Source: Saprospiraceae bacterium
Lineage (GTDB): Bacteria; Bacteroidota; Bacteroidia; Chitinophagales; Saprospiraceae
DNA length: 64,000 bases
Direction: 5' to 3'
Assembly (NCBI GenBank): GCA_016708265.1
Contig: JADJGA010000006.1
Span: forward strand, 124,001 to 188,000
Under the pieces are notes generated by a model. That model had not been told where the DNA came from. It saw nothing but the letters and a program-made list of their open reading frames with translations, and ran no database searches. Made by a program: the position numbers and the translations under genes. Of this stretch, positions 38,368-47,704 are shown one piece after another (position 1 is the stretch's first letter; every line of letters starts with the position of its first letter).

Positions 38368-39137
38368 TAATTGAATGAAAATATGTCCTGATCTTTCAGA
38401 AAAGGATATTTACGTCTATAGTTCTGTAAATTTTCGAATGAAATAGTTGAAGTGATAATTCCTTCTGTTTCTCCTAGTTTGTTCAAAACGTTTCCGTCAA
38501 AATCTATGATAGCGGAATCTCCGCAATAATTCCTCTCTTCACCATCTTTTCCGATACGGTTTACTCCAACCAGATATGCCTGATTTTCTATCGCTCTTGA
38601 AACAAGGAAAGTATTCCAGTGTTTTGCTCTTTTAGCGGGCCAGTTGGCTACATTCAGAATCACATGATAGTTGAGATTGTTTTTCAGCCAGGCAGGAAAT
38701 CGCAGATCATAGCAAATACTTGGCAGGAAATTCCATCCTTTATAAGTAAATATTTCTCTTTTATTTCCATTGACATAAAACTGATTCTCTTTTGCTAATC
38801 CAAAAGAATGTCTTTTATCGTAAAAGCTAATATTGCCTTTTGGATCAACCCAAAGAAATCTGTTCCTGAAAATTGTATTTTCCCTGATTATTAAACTTCC
38901 TGCTACAATGGCATTGAATTGAAAAGATACTTTTTTCATCCATTGGACAGTATAGCCTTCCATTGTTTCTGAAAGTTTTTGGGCATTCATGCTAAATCCG
39001 GTAGTAAACATTTCCGGAAGCAAAATTATATCTGTTCCGACAGGAATAGATTTTAATAATATTTCAATTTTAGAAATATTATTATCTTTATCCTCCCAGA
39101 AAATATCATACTGGATCCCTGATATGATCAAGTCCAT
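38364..39137 (-). CDS. Nitrilase-family amidase (omega-amidase YafV-like)
   Basis: 257 residues. The E-K-C triad is visible: E42 in LLPEMFTTGFSM, K108 in YDKRHSFG and C142 in SICYDLRFP. Length and motif context fit the YafV/Nit2 omega-amidase branch, which hydrolyses 2-oxoglutaramate or 2-oxosuccinamate as metabolite repair. It starts 8 bp after the thrS stop and is probably co-transcribed with thrS. Confidence 0.85.
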   Translation of the reverse strand: MDLIISGIQYDIFWEDKDNNISKIEILLKSIPVGTDIILLPEMFTTGFSMNAQKLSETMEGYTVQWMKKVSFQFNAIVAGSLIIRENTIFRNRFLWVDPKGNISFYDKRHSFGLAKENQFYVNGNKREIFTYKGWNFLPSICYDLRFPAWLKNNLNYHVILNVANWPAKRAKHWNTFLVSRAIENQAYLVGVNRIGKDGEERNYCGDSAIIDFDGNVLNKLGETEGIITSTISFENLQNYRRKYPFLKDQDIFSFNY

Positions 39138-39145
39138 TTAGAATA

Positions 39146-41065
39146 TTATAATTGCCTTATGATGAATTCTGTGAAATCTATGAGGCTCATAGATCCTTTA
39201 TCTCCTTCACCCTGCTTTCTCACTGATACAGATTTAGACTCCACTTCTTTTTCCCCGACAATAAGCATAAAGGGTATTTTTTTTATCTCAGTATCCCTTA
39301 TTTTTCTGCCGATTGATTCAGTTCTGTCATCAATTGAACCTCGCAATCCATTTGAAATCAATTTTTTCAGGACAGAGTCTGCATATTCATTGTACTGATC
39401 ACTGACAGGTAAAATCCTGAACTGTTCAGGTGTTACCCACAACGGAAATCGTCCTTCAGTATGCTCGATCAGGACTCCAACGAACCTTTCCATAGAGCCA
39501 AAAGGTGCCCTGTGTATCATAACAGGTCTGTATTTCTGGTTGTCTGAGCCTGTATATTCAAGTTCAAATCTCTCGGGAAGATTATAATCGACCTGAATTG
39601 TACCTAATTGCCAGCTTCTTCCAATAGCATCCTTCACCATGAAGTCCAGTTTTGGTCCATAAAAAGCAGCTTCACCCATTACTGTCACAGTGTTAAGACC
39701 TACTTCTTTAGTAGCATCAATTATGGCTTTCTCTGCTTTCTCCCAGTTTTCATCACTTCCTATGTATTTCTGTTTGTCTTCCGGATCTCTGAGTGAGATC
39801 TGTGCGGTATAATTATTAAAGCCCAGTTTACTCAGTACTTTTTTTGTAAGTTCAAGAACTGCCAGAAACTCATCTTTTAACTGATCAGAGGTGCAAAAAA
39901 TATGGGCATCATCCTGAGTAAAGCCCCTGACCCTTGTAAGACCATGTAGCTCACCACTTTGCTCATACCTGTAAACAGTACCGAATTCAGCAATTCTGAT
40001 TGGTAACTCTTTATAGCTGTGAGGCTTATAATTGAATATTTCACAATGATGCGGGCAATTCATTGGCTTTAACAGAAATTCTTCTCCTTCTCTGGGAGTA
40101 TGAATTGGCTGGAAACTATCTTTACCATATTTTTCATAGTGACCTGAAGTGATATACAGATCCTTTTTCCCCAGATGCGGTGTAATGACCTGCTGATATC
40201 CTGCTGCTTCTTGTTCCCTGATCAGGAATTCTTCCAGTTTTTTTCTCAAGGCGGTTCCTTTAGGCAACCAGATTGGGAAACCTGCACCAACTTTTTCGGA
40301 AAACATAAACAATTCAAGTTCTGCACCTAATTTCCTGTGGTCTCTTTTTTTTGCCTCTTCCAGCATAGCGAGATACTCAGTTAATTCGCTCTTTTTCGGA
40401 AAAGTAATTCCGTATATCCTGGTCATCATTTTTCTGTTTTCATCTCCTCTCCAGTAAGCTCCTGCGATATTTAAAAGTTTTATGGAACCAATATGACGGG
40501 TATCTGGTAGATGAGGACCCCGGCACAGATCAATAAAATCACCTGTCTGATAGAAAGTGATCTCCCCATCATTAAGATCCTGTATCAATTCAATCTTATA
40601 TTCATCACCTTTGTCTGTAAAGTATTTCAGGGCTTCAGTCTTAGACACTTCAGATCTTATAAATTGCTGCCTTAGTTTTGCAAGTTCTATGATCTTATCT
40701 TCTACTCTTTTAAGATCTTCTTTAGAAAACTCATTGTTACCAAAGTCAACGTCGTAATAAAATCCATTTTCAATATCAGGACCAATTCCAAATTTTATAC
40801 CCGGATATAGAATCTCTAATGCTTCGGCCATCAGGTGAGCTGAGGAATGCCAGTATGTTGATTTACCTTCCGGGTCATTCCAGGTAAGTAATTGCAGTTC
40901 CGAATCTTGTGTCAATGGAATCATTGCATCCTGTACTTTCCCGTTAACTTTAGCTGAAAGGACATTTCTTGCCAATCCTTCGCTAATTTCGTATGCAATA
41001 TCAAGTGCTGTTACACCTGATTTATATTGTTTTATATTTCCGTCAGGAAATTTTATGTTGATCAT
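39146..41065 (-). CDS. thrS: Threonine-tRNA ligase
   Basis: The frame is open to 41128, but the ATG at 41065 (MINIKFPDGNIKQY) is the standard start and lies just after a promoter box; 639 residues. TGS domain, editing domain with HSSAHLMAEA and the terminal CRGPH motif, class II core with MNCPHHCEIF (zinc cysteine), GLTRVRGFTQDDAHIF and HRAPFGSMERF. The anticodon-binding domain begins near FPLWVTPEQ. It charges tRNA-Thr and edits Ser-tRNA-Thr. No T-box leader is seen. Confidence 0.97.
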   Translation of the reverse strand: MINIKFPDGNIKQYKSGVTALDIAYEISEGLARNVLSAKVNGKVQDAMIPLTQDSELQLLTWNDPEGKSTYWHSSAHLMAEALEILYPGIKFGIGPDIENGFYYDVDFGNNEFSKEDLKRVEDKIIELAKLRQQFIRSEVSKTEALKYFTDKGDEYKIELIQDLNDGEITFYQTGDFIDLCRGPHLPDTRHIGSIKLLNIAGAYWRGDENRKMMTRIYGITFPKKSELTEYLAMLEEAKKRDHRKLGAELELFMFSEKVGAGFPIWLPKGTALRKKLEEFLIREQEAAGYQQVITPHLGKKDLYITSGHYEKYGKDSFQPIHTPREGEEFLLKPMNCPHHCEIFNYKPHSYKELPIRIAEFGTVYRYEQSGELHGLTRVRGFTQDDAHIFCTSDQLKDEFLAVLELTKKVLSKLGFNNYTAQISLRDPEDKQKYIGSDENWEKAEKAIIDATKEVGLNTVTVMGEAAFYGPKLDFMVKDAIGRSWQLGTIQVDYNLPERFELEYTGSDNQKYRPVMIHRAPFGSMERFVGVLIEHTEGRFPLWVTPEQFRILPVSDQYNEYADSVLKKLISNGLRGSIDDRTESIGRKIRDTEIKKIPFMLIVGEKEVESKSVSVRKQGEGDKGSMSLIDFTEFIIRQL

Positions 41066-41090
41066 AACTACTTTTCTTTTAATTGAAATG

Positions 41091-41098
41091 CAAAGGTA
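41091..41098 (-). promoter_or_regulatory. -7 box (TACCTTTG) of thrS
   Basis: CAAAGGTA on the plus strand is an exact TAnnTTTG on the minus strand, 25 bp upstream of the thrS ATG. A TTG-containing element lies about 24 bp further upstream. The position supports the start at 41065, not 41128. Confidence 0.6.
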
Positions 41099-41227
41099 AA
41101 CACAATTGTTCAAATTTTCAATCAACAATTGTTAATAAACGAATCTAAATGCAAATAATACCCTTATTAAACAGATAGTTTAATCAATAAAGTATTGACT
41201 TTTCTTTTTTTTTGTCAAGTTGAACTA

Positions 41228-42514
41228 TCACTGTCCTTTTAGCAATTCCCAGGCAGCCATTTCGAGTTCTTCTCTTTTTGATGGATGCGCAATATTGATC
41301 ATAGCTTTTGCTCTTTCTTTAAGATTTTTTCCGTACATATATGCTACACCATATTCTGTTACTATATAATGTACGTGGGCTCTGGTAGTGGCAATAGAGG
41401 CACCCTCACTGATCATTGGAACAATTCTGGAAATACCACTGTTTGTGATTGAAGGTAATGCAATAATAGGTTTACCTCCTTCCGACAGGGATGCACCCCT
41501 TATAAAATCTATTTGTCCACCTACACCTGAATATTGTCTGGTTCCAATAGTATCAGCACAAACTTGTCCGAAAAGATCGATTTCTATTGCACTGTTAATG
41601 GCAGTCACTTTAGGATTTCTCCTTATTATATCAGTATCATTGGTGTATTCCGAATCCCTTAAATTGACTATCGGGTTATCATCGATAAAATCATATATTT
41701 TTCTGGTTCCAAGGGCAAAACCTGAAATTATCTTACCTCGGTCTATTCCCTTATTTAATCCGGTGATCACTCCTTTTTCAACTAAATCCACAATACCATC
41801 TGATACCATCTCAGTATGAATACCCAGATTTTTGTGGTGTTGCATGCTTTTTAAAACTGCATTTGGCACTCCTCCGATCCCAAGTTGCAGAGTTGCACCA
41901 TCATCTACCAGTTCAGTGATGTATTCTCCTATTGCACGTTCCTGATCATTAGGTTCAGGTATTTCAATTTCATACAATGGGTCATCAACGTCAACAAATG
42001 CATGAATTCTGTCCATATGGATGACTCCGTTGCCATAAACCTTAGGCATATTAGGGTTTACCTGAGCGATTACATATCTTGCATGATCAATCGCGCAATT
42101 GGATATATCGACCGAGACCCCCAGAGAACAAAATCCTTTTGAATTGGGAGGTGATACAGTCACTAAAGCAACGTCCAGGGGGATGATACCTTTTCTGAAC
42201 AATGCAGGGACCTCGCTAAGAAACATAGGGATATAATTTGCTCTTCCGGACTGAACATATTTTCTTATATTGGGCCCTACAAAAAAGGCCTGTATTATAA
42301 AACTTTCTGCATATTTTTCATCTGCATATGGAACCGGACCTTCAGTATGAATTGTATATATCTCCACATTTCTTAATCGTTCTGCCCTGTTGGTCATTGC
42401 CTGAATTAACCTTGCAGGAGCTGCAGCGGCAGAATGAATAAATACTTTGTCACCTGATTTTATTATTTTTACTGCTTCATCAGCATTTTTTACTCTGCTT
42501 GAAAACGGATTCAT
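41228..42514 (-). CDS. Acetyl-CoA hydrolase/transferase family protein
   Basis: 428 residues covering both halves of the family. The N-terminal part has KSGDKVFIHSAAAAPARL. The C-terminal half has the CoA-binding GIGGVPNAVL, HTEMVSDGIVDLVEKG and FIRGASLSEGGKPIIALPS. Members are acetyl-CoA hydrolases, succinyl-CoA:acetate or 4-hydroxybutyrate CoA-transferases; sequence motifs alone do not separate these. It stands alone, divergent from the urocanase gene, with tandem promoter boxes upstream. Confidence 0.88.
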   Translation of the reverse strand: MNPFSSRVKNADEAVKIIKSGDKVFIHSAAAAPARLIQAMTNRAERLRNVEIYTIHTEGPVPYADEKYAESFIIQAFFVGPNIRKYVQSGRANYIPMFLSEVPALFRKGIIPLDVALVTVSPPNSKGFCSLGVSVDISNCAIDHARYVIAQVNPNMPKVYGNGVIHMDRIHAFVDVDDPLYEIEIPEPNDQERAIGEYITELVDDGATLQLGIGGVPNAVLKSMQHHKNLGIHTEMVSDGIVDLVEKGVITGLNKGIDRGKIISGFALGTRKIYDFIDDNPIVNLRDSEYTNDTDIIRRNPKVTAINSAIEIDLFGQVCADTIGTRQYSGVGGQIDFIRGASLSEGGKPIIALPSITNSGISRIVPMISEGASIATTRAHVHYIVTEYGVAYMYGKNLKERAKAMINIAHPSKREELEMAAWELLKGQ

Positions 42515-42955
42515 ATAAATAAATTTTAAAAATCGGTTTAAAAAGAAAATGAGTTTTAGGTAGAAAACAAAATCTTGTTTGCCTGTTGCTATTTATCAAT
42601 GCAAATATACAAATATAATTTTGTAAATTGTAAGAATGCTTATTATTTATTATTTGTATAATTTAAACTAAATACTGATTGTAACCCGGAAAGTTATTGT
42701 TTTGAACAGATAGAATTAAGGAATTTTAAAGAGTGTATTAAGTATGATTTTCAATGACTTTTGATACCTGAGCCTATCGGGATGGCAATGAAAATCTCTC
42801 TTACTCACGGAAGTGGTTAAGCTGATTATGAATAACTGATTCTTTTTAAACAGCATAGTAAACTTCGAAATTATTTCTATTAGCCCGGAAATTTTTTTAT
42901 TCAGGTGAATATTTTCTAATTTTACATTTTATTAATATTTCTTACATTTACAAAG
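42515..42955. other. 441-bp divergent intergenic region with tandem -7-like boxes
   Basis: Between the CoA-transferase (minus) and urocanase (plus) genes. CAAATATA occurs twice head to tail (42602-42609 and 42610-42617); each is an exact TATATTTG on the minus strand, about 90-100 bp before the CoA-transferase start. Near urocanase only an imperfect TACATTTA (42946) is seen. The middle, around 42760-42830, has somewhat higher GC (CCTATCGGGATGGCAATG) without an open frame; I cannot assign it. Confidence 0.5.
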
Positions 42956-44974
42956 ATGATTGATTTTAAAAAATCCATATCGGAAGGAATTAGCGGTACT
43001 TTACCGGAAATCAAATTCAGGAACAACTCATATGCTCATGCTCCGAAACGTCAGATAAGCGGTGTTTTGAGTTTTGAAGAAAAAGTCCTGGCAGTAAAAA
43101 ATGCCTTAAGGTATTTTCCTGAAGAGTGGCATGAAATTCTGGCAAAAGAATTTTTTCATGAACTGAAAGAATATGGAAGAATTTATATGTACAGATTTAT
43201 GCCTGATCATGATATGCATGCCAGACCTATCTATGAATATCCGGCTAAATGCGGTCAGGCAGCAGCCATTATGCTGATGATACAAAACAACCTTGATCCT
43301 AAGGTGGCAAAATATCCTGAAGAGCTGATCACATATGGAGGTAATGGTGCTGTATTTCAAAACTGGATTCAGTACAGGTTGACAATGAAATACTTATCAG
43401 AAATGGAGGAAGATCAGACCCTGGTAATGTATTCTGGTCATCCAATGGGATTATTCCCTTCTCATAAAGATGCACCGAGAGTAGTGGTGACCAATGGCAT
43501 GATGATACCTAACTATTCAAAAAAGGAAGACTGGAATAAGTATAATGCTTTAGGCGTAACATCATATGGTCAGATGACGGCAGGTTCTTTTATGTATATA
43601 GGACCACAGGGCATAGTTCACGGTACTACGATCACACTTCTTAATGCAGGAAGATTGAAAAATTTCGGAGAATCACAATTGGATGGAAAATTATTTGTGA
43701 CATCAGGTCTTGGTGGAATGTCAGGAGCTCAGACCAAAGCTTCCATCATAACAGGTGCTGTCGGTGTAATCGCAGAAGTGGATCCTGATGCTATTGCACA
43801 GAGAATTTCCGATGGATATGTGGATAAAGAATGTGTTTTCAAGGATCTGCATATATTATTTGACGAAATCAGGAAATGCAAAGAAACCAAAAAACCAGTT
43901 GCCTTAATATATTCAGGAAATATAGTAGAATTGCTTGAAAATCTCGCTGTCTCGGATATTGCAGTAGAGCTTGGATCAGATCAGACTTCACTGCATAATA
44001 TCGATGATCTGGGATATTGTCCTGTGGGATATACTTTCAGTGAGGCAAAGGAATTGCTGCAGATTGACAAAAACAAATTCATGGAAGCTGTCAGGATTTC
44101 CTTGAAAAGACATGTTAATGCCATCAACAGACTGGTTGAAAAGGGGATGTATTTCTGGGACTATGGCAATGCATTTCTGCTGGAAGCAGGAAGGGCTGGA
44201 GCTGATATCTGGAAAAATGAAGTTAACGGAGATTATAAGTATAAGTCATACGTTGAAGAGATCATGGGCCCTATGGTATTCGATTATGGATTCGGACCAT
44301 TCAGGTGGGTTTGTACTTCAGGAAAAATGGAAGATCTGCAAAAATCGGACAAAATTGCATCTGCAGTGATGAAAAAATTATTGGAAGAAGCTCCTGATGA
44401 GGTGAAGGGTCAGATAAAGGACAACATTAACTGGATTGATGCAGCAGAGGAGAATATACCGGTGGTTGGTTCAAAATCCAGGATTTTATATTCAGATGCC
44501 TGGGGCAGAATTGAAATAGCAAAAGCTTTTAACAAGGCTATTAAAAATGGTGAAATTTCAGCTCCTATAGTTCTTGGGCGGGATCATCATGATGTTTCCG
44601 GAACGGATTCTCCTTACCGGGAGACATCAAATATTTATGACGGTAGCCGTTTCACTGCCGACATGGCAATACAAAATGTCATAGGAGACTCTTTCCGCGG
44701 AGCTACATGGGTCAGCATTCACAATGGAGGAGGAGTAGGATGGGGTGAAGTCATAAATGGTGGTTTCGGCATGGTGCTTGATGGTTCATCAGATGCCGAA
44801 AGAAGGCTGGAATCAATGCTGTACTGGGATGTGAACAACGGCATTGCACGCAGAAGCTGGGCAAGGAATAAGGAGGCAATTTTCACCGCAAAAAGAGCCA
44901 TGAGTGAGAATCAGAAACTGAAGATCACTATTCCAGTTGAGGCAGATGAGGAGTTGATAAAAAAGATTATTTAG
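42956..44974 (+). CDS. hutU: Urocanate hydratase
   Basis: 672 residues, the long form seen in Bacteroidota. Clear urocanase blocks: ITYGGNGAVFQNWIQYRL, GHPMGLFPSH, VTNGMMIPN, the Rossmann-type GGMSGAQ, FDYGFGPFRWVCTSG, and HNGGGVGWGEVINGGFGMV. It uses tightly bound NAD+ to hydrate urocanate to imidazolone propionate in histidine breakdown. No hutH, hutI or formiminotransferase gene is in the window. A perfect palindrome follows the stop. Confidence 0.95.
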   Translation: MIDFKKSISEGISGTLPEIKFRNNSYAHAPKRQISGVLSFEEKVLAVKNALRYFPEEWHEILAKEFFHELKEYGRIYMYRFMPDHDMHARPIYEYPAKCGQAAAIMLMIQNNLDPKVAKYPEELITYGGNGAVFQNWIQYRLTMKYLSEMEEDQTLVMYSGHPMGLFPSHKDAPRVVVTNGMMIPNYSKKEDWNKYNALGVTSYGQMTAGSFMYIGPQGIVHGTTITLLNAGRLKNFGESQLDGKLFVTSGLGGMSGAQTKASIITGAVGVIAEVDPDAIAQRISDGYVDKECVFKDLHILFDEIRKCKETKKPVALIYSGNIVELLENLAVSDIAVELGSDQTSLHNIDDLGYCPVGYTFSEAKELLQIDKNKFMEAVRISLKRHVNAINRLVEKGMYFWDYGNAFLLEAGRAGADIWKNEVNGDYKYKSYVEEIMGPMVFDYGFGPFRWVCTSGKMEDLQKSDKIASAVMKKLLEEAPDEVKGQIKDNINWIDAAEENIPVVGSKSRILYSDAWGRIEIAKAFNKAIKNGEISAPIVLGRDHHDVSGTDSPYRETSNIYDGSRFTADMAIQNVIGDSFRGATWVSIHNGGGVGWGEVINGGFGMVLDGSSDAERRLESMLYWDVNNGIARRSWARNKEAIFTAKRAMSENQKLKITIPVEADEELIKKII

Positions 44975-45002
44975 TTTTTGGAAAGTTGGGTTGGTTGATT
45001 AA

Positions 45003-45031
45003 CTTTTGGAAAGTTTCAAACTTTCCAAAAG
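45003..45031. repeat. Perfect 29-bp palindrome after hutU
   Basis: CTTTTGGAAAGTTT, one C, then its reverse complement AAACTTTCCAAAAG, 28 bp after the urocanase stop. A related copy of TTTTGGAAAGTT lies at 44975-44986. There is no T tract after the stem, so it is not a standard intrinsic terminator, but it could stop RNA processing or bind a protein. It sits between convergent genes. Confidence 0.7.
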
Positions 45032-45210
45032 CTTGTAAGGAAATATTCTAAAGATAGTTGCAACTATATGAAATACAGTGTATTGCATATATTAACCTGA
45101 TATTTTCATCACCAAAATCGATTTACAGTTCAACAAAGGTAAAGGGGCATTCCTCGACTGAATGATTGTGTCAAGTAATTTTTAAAAGATCATTTTTTTC
45201 AGAATATATT

Positions 45211-45602
45211 TTAAAAACTCCATATACTTTCCGTGGAAATTAAATCCAATATAGTTTTCGTGATATTTCCGGATATATCTCTTTTAATTCCCTTATTAGT
45301 AGACCAGATATTTTGTGAAAATCTTGAAGAAATAACCGTGCTTATGCCAATGGTATCAAAAGATGCATTCCCGTTTTTAAAATCTTTTAGAATGCTTTCG
45401 CAAAATTCTCTGTAACATTCTTTAATGCCGATGAACATTTGTTTTTAGCTTTTTCATCAAAATAATTCAGGATCTTATTTAATTCCGTAATTTCTACTGA
45501 ATTGAAGAAATTGCTAAATTTTTGAGAATCTGTTTTTTCATATTTACAAAATGTAAATATTAAAGATAAAAGTAAGAATAAGTACAGTAATTTTGTTTTC
45601 AT
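45211..45602 (-). pseudogene. Small lipoprotein gene interrupted by one frameshift
   Basis: From 45602 the minus strand encodes a lipoprotein signal (MKTKLLYLFLLLSLIFTFC) and a helical mature part up to NKCSSALK. There the frame is lost and would stop at 45387. The adjacent frame continues seamlessly as ECYREFCESILKDFKNG to a stop at 45211. Joined near 45425-45433 the protein would be about 130 residues with several cysteines. No family recognised. A single-base error or a true mutation are both possible. Confidence 0.55.
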
Positions 45603-46087
45603 GATATATTTTGGCTTTTTTTCGGAAAAGCTAGTCTACTTAATCCGGAACAATAGAAACCGTCATCGTATCAATCTTTTCGGTCTTAAAAGACATGATA
45701 TCATTTACTGAAAAAGCTTTTATTAACTGATCTTTAAAAGAACGAATAGTAATTTATCGCAAAATATTTAACAAATTCTTACTTTGTAAGTAGTTTCAAG
45801 ACTGCTCTGTTGTAAAAAGATCAAAAAACTGCATACAAATATATCATTTATAAATATATTTTTGAATAAAAATTATTAAGAGGTTCAGGTTTCTGACAAA
45901 ATAGCAAATGCAGCCAATACTATGATTTATTATCCATATTTTACAACCATGTAATATGTTTATCAATGAACAGAAAATCTTAGGTATCTCTATATATTTT
46001 CAATCTAAATTTCTTCAAAATGATGAAAAAGATATTTTCAGGAGCCTTTTGTTTGTACCTTTGTGAAAATTAAAAATTTTAAAGAAC
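45603..46087. other. 485-bp AT-rich region with a possible gene remnant
   Basis: On the minus strand, bases about 45755 to 45642 read without a start codon as RSFKDQLIKAFSVNDIMSF...MTVSIVPD and stop, which looks like the tail of a lost gene. The rest is AT-rich, with no open frame above 60 codons and no RNA gene seen. The promoter box of the ferritin-like gene lies at its end. Confidence 0.35.
46056..46063 (+). promoter_or_regulatory. -7 box (TACCTTTG) of the ferritin-like gene
   Basis: Exact TAnnTTTG, 24 bp upstream of the ATG at 46088. A matching -33 TTTG is not clear. Confidence 0.55.
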
Positions 46088-46591
46088 ATGGCACGTACAG
46101 CAGAAGATATACTGAAGGAAGCTATACTCCTCGAAATGAGAGGTAAAGCATTTTATAAAAATGTTGCAGAAAAGTCGGACAGTCCGGCAGCAAAAAAGAT
46201 ATTCGGGATGATGGCTGAAGAAGAAGACGAGCATGTGAAATTCCTGACTTCTCAATTTGCAAATTACACCAAGACCTATGCATTTCTGAAACCGGATGCT
46301 CCAAAAGAGGATCCCGAAGAAGCAGTCACATTGAAAGTACTGACTGAACAATTGAAAAAAGAAATAAATGCTGCGAGTTTTGAGGCAGCAGCTATTTCTT
46401 CAGCTATTGATTTTGAAACGAGGGCTGTGAAATTGTATTCTGACAGGGCTAAGGCCGCTACTGATCCGAATGAAAAAGAACTATACAGGATCCTTGCAAA
46501 ATGGGAGGTCGGACACCAGAAAATGCTCCACGATCTCAATGAAGAACTGAAGGAAAACATATGGAACGATAATAATTTCTGGCCGTTCTGA
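46088..46591 (+). CDS. Ferritin-like/rubrerythrin-family diiron protein
   Basis: 167 residues, all helical. Carboxylate and histidine ligands are placed as in rubrerythrin-type four-helix bundles: LLEMRGKAFYKNVAE, AEEEDEHVKFL, IDFETRAVKLYSDRA and KWEVGHQKML. The C-terminal rubredoxin domain of classical rubrerythrins is absent. It probably handles iron, peroxide or oxygen stress. It is monocistronic, with its own promoter box, upstream of the nitrous-oxide reductase cluster; functional linkage to that cluster is not shown. Confidence 0.85.
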   Translation: MARTAEDILKEAILLEMRGKAFYKNVAEKSDSPAAKKIFGMMAEEEDEHVKFLTSQFANYTKTYAFLKPDAPKEDPEEAVTLKVLTEQLKKEINAASFEAAAISSAIDFETRAVKLYSDRAKAATDPNEKELYRILAKWEVGHQKMLHDLNEELKENIWNDNNFWPF

Positions 46592-47090
46592 TAAACTAAA
46601 CCAACTTGGCTTAAATATCTCAGCTATGTAATTCAATGATTACATTTTCTCTATAGTTAGTGTATTAAAATGATATTTATCAATACAAATATCCTCCTGG
46701 TATTGATTTGTTGCAAATGAGCAAATAATAAAATTCCAGATAATAAAAATAAATTGATTTTCTTTATCTTTTGGAAAATGTAAAACCATTTTATTATAAT
46801 CAGAGTATTGGATTTTTTATATTGTAACCTTTCATTTTCAAATAATAACTAATTTATCTGAAAGTATACTATTTAATTGCATACCAAATAGCTATTTATT
46901 TTTTAATTATAGTAATATTAACAAATTACAATAGGCTGATAAACAGCGTATTGATAAAATTGTTATTTAGACCGTTTATAAATTAAAACAAAAAAGATAA
47001 AATAGTCTTATTTTGTGCATTATTTTTAATAAAAGATAATATAGTATAATATATATTTGTCTTTTATTATAACACATAAAAACAATCACT
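46592..47090. other. 499-bp AT-rich upstream region of the nos cluster
   Basis: No open frame of note. An inverted repeat ATCAATAC / GTATTGAT (46679-46686 and 46700-46707, 13-base loop) lies about 90 bp after the ferritin-like stop and could form a hairpin. The -7 box TATATTTG at 47052-47059 probably starts the nos transcript. I looked for FNR/CRP-type TTGAT-N4-ATCAA sites and saw no convincing full match. Confidence 0.45.
47052..47059 (+). promoter_or_regulatory. -7 box (TATATTTG) of the nos cluster
   Basis: Exact TAnnTTTG, 31 bp upstream of the fasciclin gene, the first gene of the nos cluster. No clear -33 TTTG at the usual spacing (the nearest is about 36 bp upstream), which would fit an activator-dependent promoter. 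Confidence 0.5.
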
Positions 47091-47645
47091 ATGATGAAAT
47101 TTTTTATTTCACTTTGTATATTGTTGTCGTTTGCATTCATTTCATGCAACAATTCACAGCAATCTGCTACAGAAAGTGCTAATGCTCATAACGGTCAGGC
47201 TTCAGTACAGGATACTGTATCTGCTGCAAATGCTCTTGGAGTAGCCAAATCACTTCCTGATTTTTCAACCCTTGTTGCAGCAATAACAGCAGCTGGTGTA
47301 GAAGATGCAGTAGTCAATGCAGGTCCGTTAACAGTTTTTGCACCTACAAATGCAGCATTTGAAAAACTCCCAAAAGGAACAGTAGAAGATTTGCTGAAAC
47401 CAGAAAACAAGTCTAAACTGTCTTTTATTCTGACAAATCACGTGGCACCGGCAAATTATCCTGATGTTCAGTTATCAAAAGAAGCTGATAAAGGCAGAAA
47501 ACTTTATATGGCGTCCGGTAAATACCTGGAAGTGAAGAAAACTGCAGATGGAATATATGTTGGAGGAACAAAAATACTTAAAACTGTCAAAGTAAGCAAT
47601 GGTTGGATACATGTGATAGGTGATGTACTGGTTCCGGCAGAATAA
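47091..47645 (+). CDS. Fasciclin-domain lipoprotein, first gene of the nos cluster
   Basis: 184 residues. Lipoprotein signal with FAFISC lipobox (MMKFFISLCILLSFAFISC). A low-complexity linker is followed by one complete FAS1 domain: LPDFSTLVAAITAAGV, GPLTVFAPTNAAFEKLPKGT, LSFILTNHV and SNGWIHVIGDVLVP. FAS1 domains mediate adhesion or binding. Here the gene leads the nitrous-oxide reductase cluster, in the same direction as the following cytochrome c, so a role in assembling or anchoring periplasmic components is possible but unproven. Confidence 0.9.
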   Translation: MMKFFISLCILLSFAFISCNNSQQSATESANAHNGQASVQDTVSAANALGVAKSLPDFSTLVAAITAAGVEDAVVNAGPLTVFAPTNAAFEKLPKGTVEDLLKPENKSKLSFILTNHVAPANYPDVQLSKEADKGRKLYMASGKYLEVKKTADGIYVGGTKILKTVKVSNGWIHVIGDVLVPAE

Positions 47646-47704
47646 ACTTACTTCTTTAATAGATAAAAAATCAGAAAAATCTTATTTTAAATAAAACACA
47701 AAAC

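Noticed and set aside
41388..41819. 143-codon open frame on the plus strand inside the CoA-transferase gene
   Set aside because: It is fully antisense to a well-conserved gene, and its sequence has no family features or promoter.
46679..46707. FNR or CRP binding site upstream of the nos cluster
   Set aside because: The inverted repeat ATCAATAC/GTATTGAT has a 13-base gap and lies about 380 bp from the first nos gene, unlike TTGAT-N4-ATCAA sites.
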